Origin: Bacteroidales bacterium
GTDB taxonomy: Bacteria; Bacteroidota; Bacteroidia; Bacteroidales; UBA12077
Assembly: GCA_030600625.1 (NCBI GenBank)
Contig: JAUVLS010000018.1
Span: 1 to 12,269, forward strand
DNA: 12,269 nt
Reading direction: 5' to 3'
Shown here: in pieces, positions 6,885-12,269 of the stretch
How the letters are laid out: the number at the start of each line of letters is the position of its first letter
How positions within the stretch are numbered: the stretch's first letter is position 1
Position numbers and translations under genes: made by a program
The notes under the pieces: generated by a model
Seen by the model: the letters and a program-made list of their open reading frames with translations, nothing else
Databases searched by the model: none
Told to the model about the DNA's origin: nothing

Positions 6885-7886
6885 TTAATACTTTATACGT
6901 AATCCTTCAGTACAGTTTCTACAAATGGGAGTTTTTTTTCGATTTAATAAAATATTTCTTCGAAAACCAGCGAATTCTTTGGATTTCCAGATTTTTAAAG
7001 CGCTGTTATTTATTGCATTACCAACAGGATATTGTAGTTCTTTGTCAAAACAGCAAGGTACAATAGTTCCTTCCCGGCTAACGACTAAAGTACTCCAAAT
7101 TCTAAAACAACGATTTAACAATTTGTTTTTAATTTTAAAATCATTTTCCTTGTTATTATACCTGGAGAATTTCTCAATAGTAGGAATTAAATCACTGTTC
7201 TTTTCAAAATTTTCGATTTGTGCAGATTTTAATTCAATCTTATTAATCCCCAGCGATTTAACCAAACTCTTTATCTCTTTAATTTGATGTTCATTATGTT
7301 TTAATACTAAAAACTGTATATGTACAATTGGATATTTAGATTTTAATTGTTGTTTTGTTAATACAAGATTTTTAATTCCTTCAATAACACTTTCCAGGTT
7401 TCCCCCAATTCTATATTTTTCGTAAGTTTCCTGGGTTGTTCCATCAACCGAAATAATAATCTTTTTTAATCCGGATTTAACAATTTTCGCGCAATTTTCG
7501 AGATTTAAAAAATGTCCGTTTGTTGATGTGCTTGTATAAATTTTATTGTTATCGGCATATTTTATTAGATTAAAAAATTCAGGATTCAAAAAAGGCTCTC
7601 CCTGGAAATATATCATTTGATATATTATATAATCTTTTACTTCATCAATAATCTTTTTATACAATTCAAAATCAATATTTCCTTTAATTCTTTTTGAAGA
7701 GTCATTTCCTGAAGGACATTCTACACAATGTAAATTGCAATTATTGGTTGGTTCTGTGGTTAAACTAAACGGATAGCCTAATACGATAACCTTTTTTAAA
7801 ATAATTGACAGGTAATACCCTAAATATATTTTAAATAGATTGATTAACTTTTTTAAACTAATGTATTTAAAATAGTAAAGAATCAT
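6885..7886 (-). CDS. Radical SAM/SPASM domain protein
   Basis: The 333-residue cytoplasmic enzyme has the radical SAM [4Fe-4S] motif CxxxCxxC at Cys50, Cys54 and Cys57 (NNCNLHCVECPSG). The SAM-binding GEP motif follows at about 96-98 (FQGEPFLNP), then the later strand IIISVDGTTQETYEKYR (143-159). The C-terminal part has a SPASM/twitch-like Cys set: Cys260 (NRCFRIW), Cys278-Cys279 (VPCCFD), and Cys322 and Cys325 (ICRNC). The middle piece GNAINNSALKIWKS is typical of that domain. Such enzymes modify peptides or proteins, or act on sugars and other metabolites; nothing here fixes the substrate, and no small precursor peptide gene is visible on either side. The first 40 residues are hydrophobic and basic and may bind membrane. 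The protein is rich in Lys, Ile and Asn. It is transcribed alone, 90 bp upstream of the receptor operon and on the same strand. Confidence 0.9.
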   Translation of the reverse strand: MILYYFKYISLKKLINLFKIYLGYYLSIILKKVIVLGYPFSLTTEPTNNCNLHCVECPSGNDSSKRIKGNIDFELYKKIIDEVKDYIIYQMIYFQGEPFLNPEFFNLIKYADNNKIYTSTSTNGHFLNLENCAKIVKSGLKKIIISVDGTTQETYEKYRIGGNLESVIEGIKNLVLTKQQLKSKYPIVHIQFLVLKHNEHQIKEIKSLVKSLGINKIELKSAQIENFEKNSDLIPTIEKFSRYNNKENDFKIKNKLLNRCFRIWSTLVVSREGTIVPCCFDKELQYPVGNAINNSALKIWKSKEFAGFRRNILLNRKKTPICRNCTEGLRIKY

Positions 7887-7900
7887 TAAGGATGTTTAAA

Positions 7901-8034
7901 AGGCTGTAAGTAAAATCTTTAAACGTCATTGCGAACGAAGTGAAGCAATCTAATCCTCTTATTTTTAGTCTATAAAAGGATTGCTTCGCTCGTTCCTCGC
8001 TCGCAATGACTATAATTAACTTTTTGAACGGCCT
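7901..8034. repeat. MITE-like long inverted repeat
   Basis: A left arm beginning GTCATTGCGAACGAAG (7925-7950) is mirrored by a right arm ending CTCGCTCGCAATGAC (7979-8010). The right arm is 6 nt longer owing to an internal expansion, and the intervening loop is about 28 bp. Outside these, AGGCTGT (7901-7907) and ACGGCCT (8028-8034) form outer termini with one mismatch, each exactly 17 bp from the core arm. There is no coding capacity. It lies downstream of the OmpA-type gene and upstream of the radical SAM gene, and could act as a terminator for the former. I infer a non-autonomous or repetitive extragenic element. Confidence 0.7.
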
Positions 8035-8053
8035 GCTGATTAATTAAATTATT

Positions 8054-9064
8054 TTAATTAGATTCTAAAATTTGAAATAATTCATCCAGTTTTGGTGTCA
8101 AAATTATTTCTGTTCTACGATTTTTCTTTCTGGCATCAGGAGCTTTTGAATTGATAACAGGCTGATATTTGCTTCGCCCACCGGCAATTATTCTGCTTCC
8201 AGCTATTTTTTTATTTTCCATCAGGATTCTAACAATAGCTGTTGCCCTCTTAACACTTAAATCCCAGTTATCTTTTACCGCATCGCTTGCAATATAAGGT
8301 ACATCATCAGTATGTCCTTCAACCATTATATTTATGTCAGGGGTAGCAGCCAGAACATCAGCAAGCTTTTTTAATGCACTAACTCCTTTTGGGTCAACAA
8401 CAGTACTTCCTGACTTAAATAATAATTGTTCATCAAGAGATACATATACTTTTCCGTTTTTCATTTCAACGGCGAGTCCTTTATCTGCAAAACCCATTAA
8501 TGCTTGAGAAACCTTGTTTTTTAAAGCATTTACAACAGAATCTTTTTTATTTAAAATGCCTTCTAGTTCAACCAATCGTGCATTTTTATTTTCTAACTCT
8601 TTTTCGTACTGTTCAAGTTTATACTTATCAGCCCTTAAATTATCTTCAAGCTGTCTTAAACGATCTTCGTTTTCAATAATTCCGGCCTGCTTGTTTTGAA
8701 GTTCTATAAGCAATTTTTTTGTTTCGGAGATATTTCCGCTCAACAGTTGATCTTGCGTTTGTTGCAAATCCGTGTATTGTCTGTTTAATTTGTCGTATTT
8801 TATATCTAAAGAGTGTAATTTATTCTCTCTTTCAAGGCTGTCTTCACTTATATTTTTCAACCTGTTATTCATAATATCAACCTTAGATTTTAGTTCTGTA
8901 TTGGCAACCTCAAGGTTTTTATTGTCTTCTTTTGTTAATTCAAGTTCTTCTTCACATTTATTACTTTTTTGCTGAAGCTGTTCGAATTGTTTTGTAGGAA
9001 CACATGCTGTAAAAGCTATAAGAACATAAAGAAAAAGGATGTAGGGTTTGATTTTAAATTGCAT
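8054..9064 (-). CDS. OmpA-family lipoprotein with long coiled coil
   Basis: This is a 336-residue outer-membrane lipoprotein. The signal MQFKIKPYILFLYVLIAFTAC gives a lipobox with Cys21 as the anchor. Residues of about 25-187 are a nearly continuous, charged coiled coil (repeated EL/LE/Q heptads such as ENEDRLRQLEDNLRADKY). Residues of about 195-325 form an OmpA C-terminal (peptidoglycan-binding) domain. It contains LLFKSGSTVVDPKG (214-227), VEGHTDDVPY (248-257), NWDLSVKRA (266-274), GGRSKYQPV (295-303) and NRRTEII (315-321), the usual order and key Asp and Arg residues. The likely role is to tether the outer membrane to the cell wall across the periplasm. It is divergent from dxs and appears monocistronic, with a possible promoter near 9146-9153. 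The coiled coil resembles a periplasm-spanning spacer; no barrel is present. Confidence 0.93.
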   Translation of the reverse strand: MQFKIKPYILFLYVLIAFTACVPTKQFEQLQQKSNKCEEELELTKEDNKNLEVANTELKSKVDIMNNRLKNISEDSLERENKLHSLDIKYDKLNRQYTDLQQTQDQLLSGNISETKKLLIELQNKQAGIIENEDRLRQLEDNLRADKYKLEQYEKELENKNARLVELEGILNKKDSVVNALKNKVSQALMGFADKGLAVEMKNGKVYVSLDEQLLFKSGSTVVDPKGVSALKKLADVLAATPDINIMVEGHTDDVPYIASDAVKDNWDLSVKRATAIVRILMENKKIAGSRIIAGGRSKYQPVINSKAPDARKKNRRTEIILTPKLDELFQILESN

Positions 9065-9145
9065 ATCAACTAATTTAGTTTACAATTGTTAAATATACGA
9101 AATTCGAATTAAGGGAATTTCTAATAATTTATTTCTTTCAAAAAA

Positions 9146-9153
9146 CAAATATA
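9146..9153 (-). promoter_or_regulatory. Possible -7 box for the OmpA-type gene
   Basis: Read on the minus strand, TATATTTG matches the Bacteroidota -7 element TAnnTTTG exactly and would start transcription about 75 nt before the OmpA-family gene. No TTTG lies at the expected 19-nt spacing upstream, and an alternative near-match (TATATTTA) lies at 9090-9097. In sequence this AT-rich such octamers occur by chance, so support is limited. Confidence 0.3.
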
Positions 9154-9200
9154 TAAAATATGCGAAGGTTTATGTCGTTAATACAAAGTAAAATTATTCA

Positions 9201-9208
9201 TATCTTTG
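9201..9208 (+). promoter_or_regulatory. Probable -7 box for dxs
   Basis: TATCTTTG matches the Bacteroidota -7 consensus TAnnTTTG. It is followed by CAT, giving the same TTTGCAT run seen at the well-supported tRNA promoter at 11360-11370. The -33 region (TTAA at the 19-nt spacing) is poor. If used, transcription would begin near 9214, giving dxs a leader of about 190 nt that includes the second direct repeat and both hairpins. Confidence 0.5.
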
Positions 9209-9259
9209 CATCGATTAATTAAAGGGAATTTCTAATAATTGTATTTTTAATCAATGGTT

Positions 9260-9334
9260 GGAATGATGGAATAATGAAATTGTGGAATAATGCTGTTTTT
9301 ACAGCATCCTATTTTTCCAATATTCCAATATTCC
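9260..9334. repeat. Imperfect 75-bp hairpin element in the dxs leader
   Basis: A perfect core hairpin, ATGCTGT (9290-9296), TTTT loop, ACAGCAT (9301-9307), is flanked by longer imperfect arms. The left arm carries GGAAT-spaced words (GGAATGATGGAATAATG) and the right arm their complement (CCAATATTCCAATATTCC). The arrangement looks like a palindromic intergenic repeat of the GGAATATTGGAA type. It may be transcribed as part of the dxs 5' leader. Confidence 0.6.
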
Positions 9335-9338
9335 TGAG

Positions 9339-9359
9339 TTTTTAGAGATACCCTAAAAA
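9339..9359. repeat. Small inverted repeat just upstream of dxs
   Basis: TTTTTAG (9339-9345) and CTAAAAA (9353-9359) are exact complements around a 7-nt loop, 44 bp before the dxs ATG. It could form an AT-rich hairpin in the leader. There is no evidence for a ligand-binding riboswitch. Confidence 0.4.
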
Positions 9360-9403
9360 GTTATTTATTAATTGTAATTCAAATTAGCCTGAATTATTAA
9401 AGT

Positions 9404-11320
9404 ATGTCAACTGACTTATTGAAAAACATATTATTCCCTTCGGATTTAAAGAAACTGGATTTGACCGAGCTTCCAAAATTAAGCGAGGAACTCAGACAGT
9501 TTATAATTGATATTGTTTCTACTAATCCCGGACATTTTGGAGCTAGCTTAGGTGTAGTTGAGCTAACTGTTGCATTACATTATGTTTTCAATACTCCTTA
9601 TGACCGAATTGTTTGGGATGTTGGGCATCAGGCATACGGTCATAAAATACTAACAGGTCGTCGCGAAGAATTTCATACAAACCGTAAATATAAAGGCATT
9701 AGTGGATTCCCGAAAATTTCAGAAAGCGAATATGATTCCTTTGGTGTAGGGCACTCATCTACTTCAATATCTGCCGCTTTAGGAATGGCAAAAGCTGCCG
9801 GGTTTAAAAAAGAAGATGACCGGCAAATTGTTGCTGTTATTGGAGATGGTTCAATGACAGCAGGTTTGGCTTTTGAAGGATTAAACAATGCAGGGATTGA
9901 AAAAACAAATATTCTTGTTATTCTGAATGATAATAATATGGCAATCGATCCCAATGTGGGAGCTTTAAAAGAATACTTGCTTGATATTACAACATCGAAA
10001 ACTTACAATAAACTTAAGAATGATGTTTGGAACTTGTTAGGACATCTGAATAAACTTGGCCATAATTACAGGAAGCTGGCCCAGCAAATAGATAATGCAG
10101 TAAAATCAGTTTTGCTTCGACGCAGTAATTTATTCGAGTCATTAAATTTTAGATATTTTGGTCCTGTCGATGGACATGATGTTGTGTATTTAACTAAACT
10201 ATTAACAGATCTTAAAGATATAAAAGGGCCAAAGTTATTACATGTTGTTACCCAAAAAGGAAAAGGATTTAAACAAGCCGAATTAAACCAAACTATATGG
10301 CATGCTCCAGGTAAATTCGATAAAAATACCGGTGAGATCTTAAAAATTACAACAGATGAACCATTACCACCAAAATATCAGGATGTATTTGGACATACAA
10401 TATTAGAATTAGCAAAACAAAACGAAAAAATTGTTGGAATCACACCTGCAATGCCGACAGGTTCATCACTTAATATAATGATGAAGGAAATGCCGGAACG
10501 AACTTTTGATGTTGGTATTGCGGAACAGCATGCAGTAACTTTTTCTGCGGGTTTGGCTATTGAAGGGATGTTACCTTTTTGTAATATTTATTCAACGTTT
10601 ATGCAAAGAGCATACGACCAGGTAATACATGATGTAGCAATTCAAAATTTAAACCTTGTTTTTTGTCTCGATCGCGGTGGATTAGTTGGTGATGATGGAG
10701 CAACACATCATGGTGTTTATGATTTAGCTTATATGCGAAGTATACCTAACATTACTATTTCTGCTCCAATGAACGAAGAAGAACTTCGTAACCTGATGTA
10801 CACGGCTCAATTGAAAAATAAAGGGCCATTTTCAATTCGTTATCCAAGAGGGAGAGGTGTGATGCCGGAATGGAAAACTCCATTTAAAGAAATACCTGTT
10901 GGTAAAGGCCGTTTGGTGAAAAAAGGATCTGATATTGCTATTTTGTCTATTGGTCATATAGGGAATTACGTTGTTGAAGCATCTAATAAATTGGCTAAAA
11001 AACATATTGATGTGGCACATTACGATATGAGGTTTGTAAAACCAATTGATGAAGCAATTTTACACGAAGTTGGGAAGAGTTTTAAAGCTGTTATAACCAT
11101 TGAGGATGGTACAATTGTTGGAGGATTTGGAAGTGCTGTACTTGAGTTTATGAGCGAGAATGGATATTCAATAAATATAAAACGTTTAGGTGTTCCTGAT
11201 CAGTTTATAGATCATGGTACTCCCCAGGAATTACATCGAGAATGCGGTTTTGATGTTGAGGGCATTATTAAAACAGTTAAATCGATGATTCAACCAAACA
11301 TATTGTCGAATGCAGGGTAG
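9404..11320 (+). CDS. dxs: 1-deoxy-D-xylulose-5-phosphate synthase
   Basis: DXS condenses pyruvate with glyceraldehyde 3-phosphate, using thiamine diphosphate and Mg2+, to make DXP. This is the first step of the MEP isoprenoid pathway and also supplies thiamine and pyridoxal precursors. The 638-residue protein is full length (family about 620-640). It shows [17 protein letters not shown] (43-59, with His44), [15 protein letters not shown] (72-86), and the ThDP motif GDGSMTAG (147-154) with NDNN 28 residues later (175-178). YFGPVDGHD (251-259), the catalytic-glutamate strand [10 protein letters not shown] with Glu374, [11 protein letters not shown] (396-406), and [15 protein letters not shown] (423-437) follow. 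The transketolase C-terminal domain occupies about 500-625, with DMRFVKPID at 541-549. No Shine-Dalgarno sequence precedes the ATG, as is usual in this phylum. It appears to be transcribed alone, with a long repeat-containing leader. The next transcription unit, a tRNA, starts from its own promoter right after the stop. Confidence 0.97.
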   Translation: MSTDLLKNILFPSDLKKLDLTELPKLSEELRQFIIDIVSTNPGHFGASLGVVELTVALHYVFNTPYDRIVWDVGHQAYGHKILTGRREEFHTNRKYKGISGFPKISESEYDSFGVGHSSTSISAALGMAKAAGFKKEDDRQIVAVIGDGSMTAGLAFEGLNNAGIEKTNILVILNDNNMAIDPNVGALKEYLLDITTSKTYNKLKNDVWNLLGHLNKLGHNYRKLAQQIDNAVKSVLLRRSNLFESLNFRYFGPVDGHDVVYLTKLLTDLKDIKGPKLLHVVTQKGKGFKQAELNQTIWHAPGKFDKNTGEILKITTDEPLPPKYQDVFGHTILELAKQNEKIVGITPAMPTGSSLNIMMKEMPERTFDVGIAEQHAVTFSAGLAIEGMLPFCNIYSTFMQRAYDQVIHDVAIQNLNLVFCLDRGGLVGDDGATHHGVYDLAYMRSIPNITISAPMNEEELRNLMYTAQLKNKGPFSIRYPRGRGVMPEWKTPFKEIPVGKGRLVKKGSDIAILSIGHIGNYVVEASNKLAKKHIDVAHYDMRFVKPIDEAILHEVGKSFKAVITIEDGTIVGGFGSAVLEFMSENGYSINIKRLGVPDQFIDHGTPQELHRECGFDVEGIIKTVKSMIQPNILSNAG

Positions 11321-11336
11321 TTTTGTGTCGGAAAAG

Positions 11337-11367
11337 TTTGCGTATCTCAAACAATTCTATATTTTTG
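11337..11367 (+). promoter_or_regulatory. Consensus Bacteroidota promoter of tRNA-Leu
   Basis: TTTG at 11337-11340, a spacer of exactly 19 nt, and TATTTTTG at 11360-11367 match the published Bacteroidota housekeeping consensus (TTTG, N19, TAnnTTTG) at every specified base. Initiation would fall around 11371-11375, roughly a dozen bases before the mature tRNA 5' end. It starts 17 bp after the dxs stop, so the tRNA is independent of dxs. Confidence 0.85.
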
Positions 11368-11385
11368 CATTCCTTAAGTTTACCT

Positions 11386-11469
11386 GCCTGGATGGCGGAA
11401 TTGGTAGACGCGCTGGTCTCAAACACCAGTGAACGCAAGTTCGTGTCGGTTCGATCCCGACTCCAGGTA
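11386..11469 (+). tRNA. tRNA-Leu (anticodon CAA)
   Basis: All arms can be drawn. The acceptor pairs GCCTGGA with TCCAGGT, six Watson-Crick pairs plus a terminal G1-U72 wobble. The D-loop region GGAATTGGTAGAC is present. The anticodon stem CTGGT/ACCAG (11413-11417 and 11425-11429) encloses loop CTCAAAC, with anticodon CAA at 11420-11422, reading UUG. The long class II variable arm folds as GAAC-gcaa-GTTC. The T stem is GTCGG/CCGAC around TTCGATC. The discriminator is A, as expected for leucine. The 3' CCA is not encoded (CAA follows A73), so it must be added by the CCA-adding enzyme. The length is 84 nt. The gene has its own promoter and terminator and carries no second tRNA. Short open frames crossing it are not genes. 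Confidence 0.97.
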
Positions 11470-11481
11470 CAATACATAAAC

Positions 11482-11507
11482 AGAGCCCTCGCAATGAGGG
11501 TTTTTTT
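11482..11507 (+). terminator. Intrinsic terminator of tRNA-Leu
   Basis: CCCTC (11486-11490), loop GCAAT, and GAGGG (11496-11500) form a GC-rich five-pair stem followed directly by seven Ts (11501-11507). Flanking A and T bases extend the stem. It lies 12 bp after the tRNA 3' end and 29 bp before the dCMP deaminase ATG, separating the two units. Confidence 0.92.
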
Positions 11508-11536
11508 ATATCTTTATGCGAGTTAAATAAACTATT

Positions 11537-11986
11537 ATGAGTAAAGATAATTCACTACATCCATACAACGAAAAACAAACCGAGTACGATAAAAGATATC
11601 TTGAGATGGCTCAAATCTGGGCAAAAAATTCGTACTGCAAGCGTCGACAGGTTGGGGCTCTTATTGTTAAAAAGAAAATGATAATTTCTGATGGTTATAA
11701 TGGTACTCCTTCGGGATTCGAAAATGTATGTGAAGATGAAAATTCTAAAACGAAACCGTATGTTTTGCATGCCGAGGCAAATGCAATTACAAAAGTTGCC
11801 AAATCGAATAATAGCTCAGAAGGTGCTACATTATATGTTACAACATCGCCATGTTTGGAATGTTCTAAACTAATTATTCAGGCAGGTATAAAAAGAGTTG
11901 TTTTTAGTGATAAATATCGTATTGAAGAAGGTTTGAGATTACTGGAAAGAGCAAATATTGAAATTAAACATATAGAATTATGGTAA
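11537..11986 (+). CDS. dCMP deaminase family protein
   Basis: The 149-residue zinc enzyme belongs to the cytidine/deoxycytidylate deaminase superfamily. dCMP deaminases convert dCMP to dUMP, feeding thymidylate synthesis; the best-known homologue is Bacillus ComEB. Zinc ligands and the catalytic glutamate are visible in HAEANAI (His78, Glu80) and SPCLECSK (Cys106, Cys109). The upstream QVGALIVKKKMIISDGYNGTPSGFENVCED (39-67 region) has the NGTPSG nucleotide-binding element and extra Cys65 typical of the dCMP branch rather than of tRNA adenosine deaminase or RibD. The length fits a single-domain enzyme. The tRNA terminator ends 29 bp upstream, so its promoter must be very close; TATCTTTA at 11509-11516 is a one-mismatch -7 candidate with no good -33 box. 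Allosteric control by dCTP is known for some relatives but is not readable here. Confidence 0.93.
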   Translation: MSKDNSLHPYNEKQTEYDKRYLEMAQIWAKNSYCKRRQVGALIVKKKMIISDGYNGTPSGFENVCEDENSKTKPYVLHAEANAITKVAKSNNSSEGATLYVTTSPCLECSKLIIQAGIKRVVFSDKYRIEEGLRLLERANIEIKHIELW

Positions 11987-12004
11987 TCTTTAAAAATAAT
12001 GAAA

Positions 12005-12077
12005 TTCGAGGCGCAAGAAATTTTAAAACTTGAGTTTACTATTGTAAATGAGAGATTTAAAATTTTGAAGCAACGAA
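12005..12077. repeat. Imperfect 73-bp palindromic repeat
   Basis: The element runs from TTCG (12005-12008) to CGAA (12074-12077) and is symmetric about a TTTAC-TATT-GTAAA centre (12035-12048). The shared arm word AAATTTTAAA appears in both halves at matching distances, and the GC-containing bases near each end (GGCGCAAG against TGAAGCAACG) also correspond with a few mismatches. It fills most of the gap between the dCMP deaminase gene and the next gene. It could serve as a transcript-end structure for the deaminase mRNA; I infer a dispersed intergenic repeat. Confidence 0.55.
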
Positions 12078-12120
12078 AAAGTTTAAATTTTTAGAGCTTA
12101 CCTTATAATAAATAAAAATT

Positions 12121-12269
12121 ATGTCTGGAAAATTGAACAAAATATATCTCCCTATAATTTTCGCTATTGTTTTAGTGTCAGGTATTTTTCTGGGAAAAGC
12201 ATTAAATAAAAATCCACACAGGAATTACGCGAACTTATATCAGGTAAATGATAAACTGGGAAGAATAAT
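12121..12269 (+). CDS. N-terminus of membrane-anchored protein, probable S41 peptidase (partial)
   Basis: An ATG at 12121 opens a frame that stays open to the window end (49 codons plus two bases). The product begins MSGKLNKIYLPIIFAIVLVS and continues GIFLGKALNKN, a basic start plus one hydrophobic segment (about 8-26) that would serve as a signal anchor. A polar stretch with YQVNDKLGRII follows. This opening, directly after a dCMP deaminase gene, is what I recall for Bacteroidota carboxy-terminal processing peptidases (S41, CtpA-like), whose PDZ and Ser-Lys catalytic parts would lie beyond the window. No catalytic residue is visible here, so the family call is tentative; a membrane or envelope location is better supported. 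The upstream AT-rich sequence (TAATAAATAAAAATT) has no Shine-Dalgarno. Confidence 0.6.
   Translation, partial: MSGKLNKIYLPIIFAIVLVSGIFLGKALNKNPHRNYANLYQVNDKLGRI

Larger units (their letters stand above)
9111..9240. repeat. Pair of 19-bp direct repeats in the divergent promoter region
   Basis: AAGGGAATTTCTAATAATT occurs exactly at 9111-9129 and again at 9222-9240, with starts 111 bp apart. The first copy is also the right half of a small inverted repeat (GAAATTC 9099-9105 with GAATTTC 9115-9121). Identity over 19 bp is far beyond chance even in AT-rich DNA. The copies lie on either side of the putative divergent start sites and could be regulator sites or a tandem remnant. The whole 9065-9403 gap (339 bp) holds no gene, only these repeats, possible promoters and two hairpins. 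Confidence 0.7.

Noticed and set aside
7924..8010. CRISPR repeat pair or tRNA-like structure
   Set aside because: The arms are inverted, not direct, occur once, and do not form a tRNA cloverleaf; a MITE-like element fits better.
9214..9403. TPP riboswitch upstream of dxs
   Set aside because: The conserved TPP-riboswitch core sequences (CUGAGA and the downstream ACCUGA region) are not recognisable; the hairpins look like repeat elements.
11277..11526. Short open frames on both strands around 11277-11526
   Set aside because: They cross the tRNA-Leu gene, its promoter and its terminator, and show no protein family features.

Overview
The window reads as a chromosomal segment of an AT-rich member of the Bacteroidota. 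The evidence is the protein families, the near absence of Shine-Dalgarno sequences, a tRNA gene without an encoded CCA end, and a textbook Bacteroidota-type promoter (TTTG, 19-nt spacer, TAnnTTTG) in front of that tRNA. The narrower lineage, probably Bacteroidales/Marinilabiliales-like, is inference. No phage, transposase or CRISPR array is visible.

Layout, left to right. A complete frr gene (ribosome recycling factor) lies on the + strand at the left edge. A 278-bp gap with two palindromes separates it from a convergent four-gene minus-strand operon. In transcription order, right to left, this operon encodes a TonB-dependent receptor, a periplasmic-binding-protein lipoprotein (Peripla_BP_6 type), a YfiR-family (DUF4154) periplasmic protein and a membrane-bound hybrid histidine kinase. 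The genes are 4 bp apart or overlap, so co-translation is likely. Upstream on the same strand are a radical SAM/SPASM enzyme of unknown substrate and an outer-membrane coiled-coil OmpA-type lipoprotein, separated by a MITE-like inverted repeat. A 339-bp divergent intergenic region full of repeats and hairpins leads into + strand dxs (DXP synthase, isoprenoid precursors). After dxs come a self-contained tRNA-Leu(CAA) unit with its own promoter and intrinsic terminator, a dCMP deaminase gene, another palindromic repeat, and the first 49 codons of a membrane-anchored protein, probably an S41 carboxy-terminal processing peptidase.

The most interesting part is the operon at 845-6794. Its kinase carries a CHASE8-like periplasmic domain, the type found in the diguanylate cyclase YfiN, and sits immediately downstream of a YfiR homologue, the known periplasmic inhibitor of YfiN. 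YfiR-CHASE8 control therefore appears to be wired to a His-Asp phosphorelay instead of a GGDEF cyclase. The operon adds an outer-membrane receptor and a solute-binding lipoprotein with no ABC permease or ATPase nearby. I infer an envelope sensing system: receptor and binding protein detect a ligand, YfiR relays or gates the signal, and the kinase transmits it inward. No dedicated output regulator is visible.

The other genes are housekeeping. The larger intergenic gaps carry palindromic or inverted-repeat elements that look like members of genome-wide repeat families.
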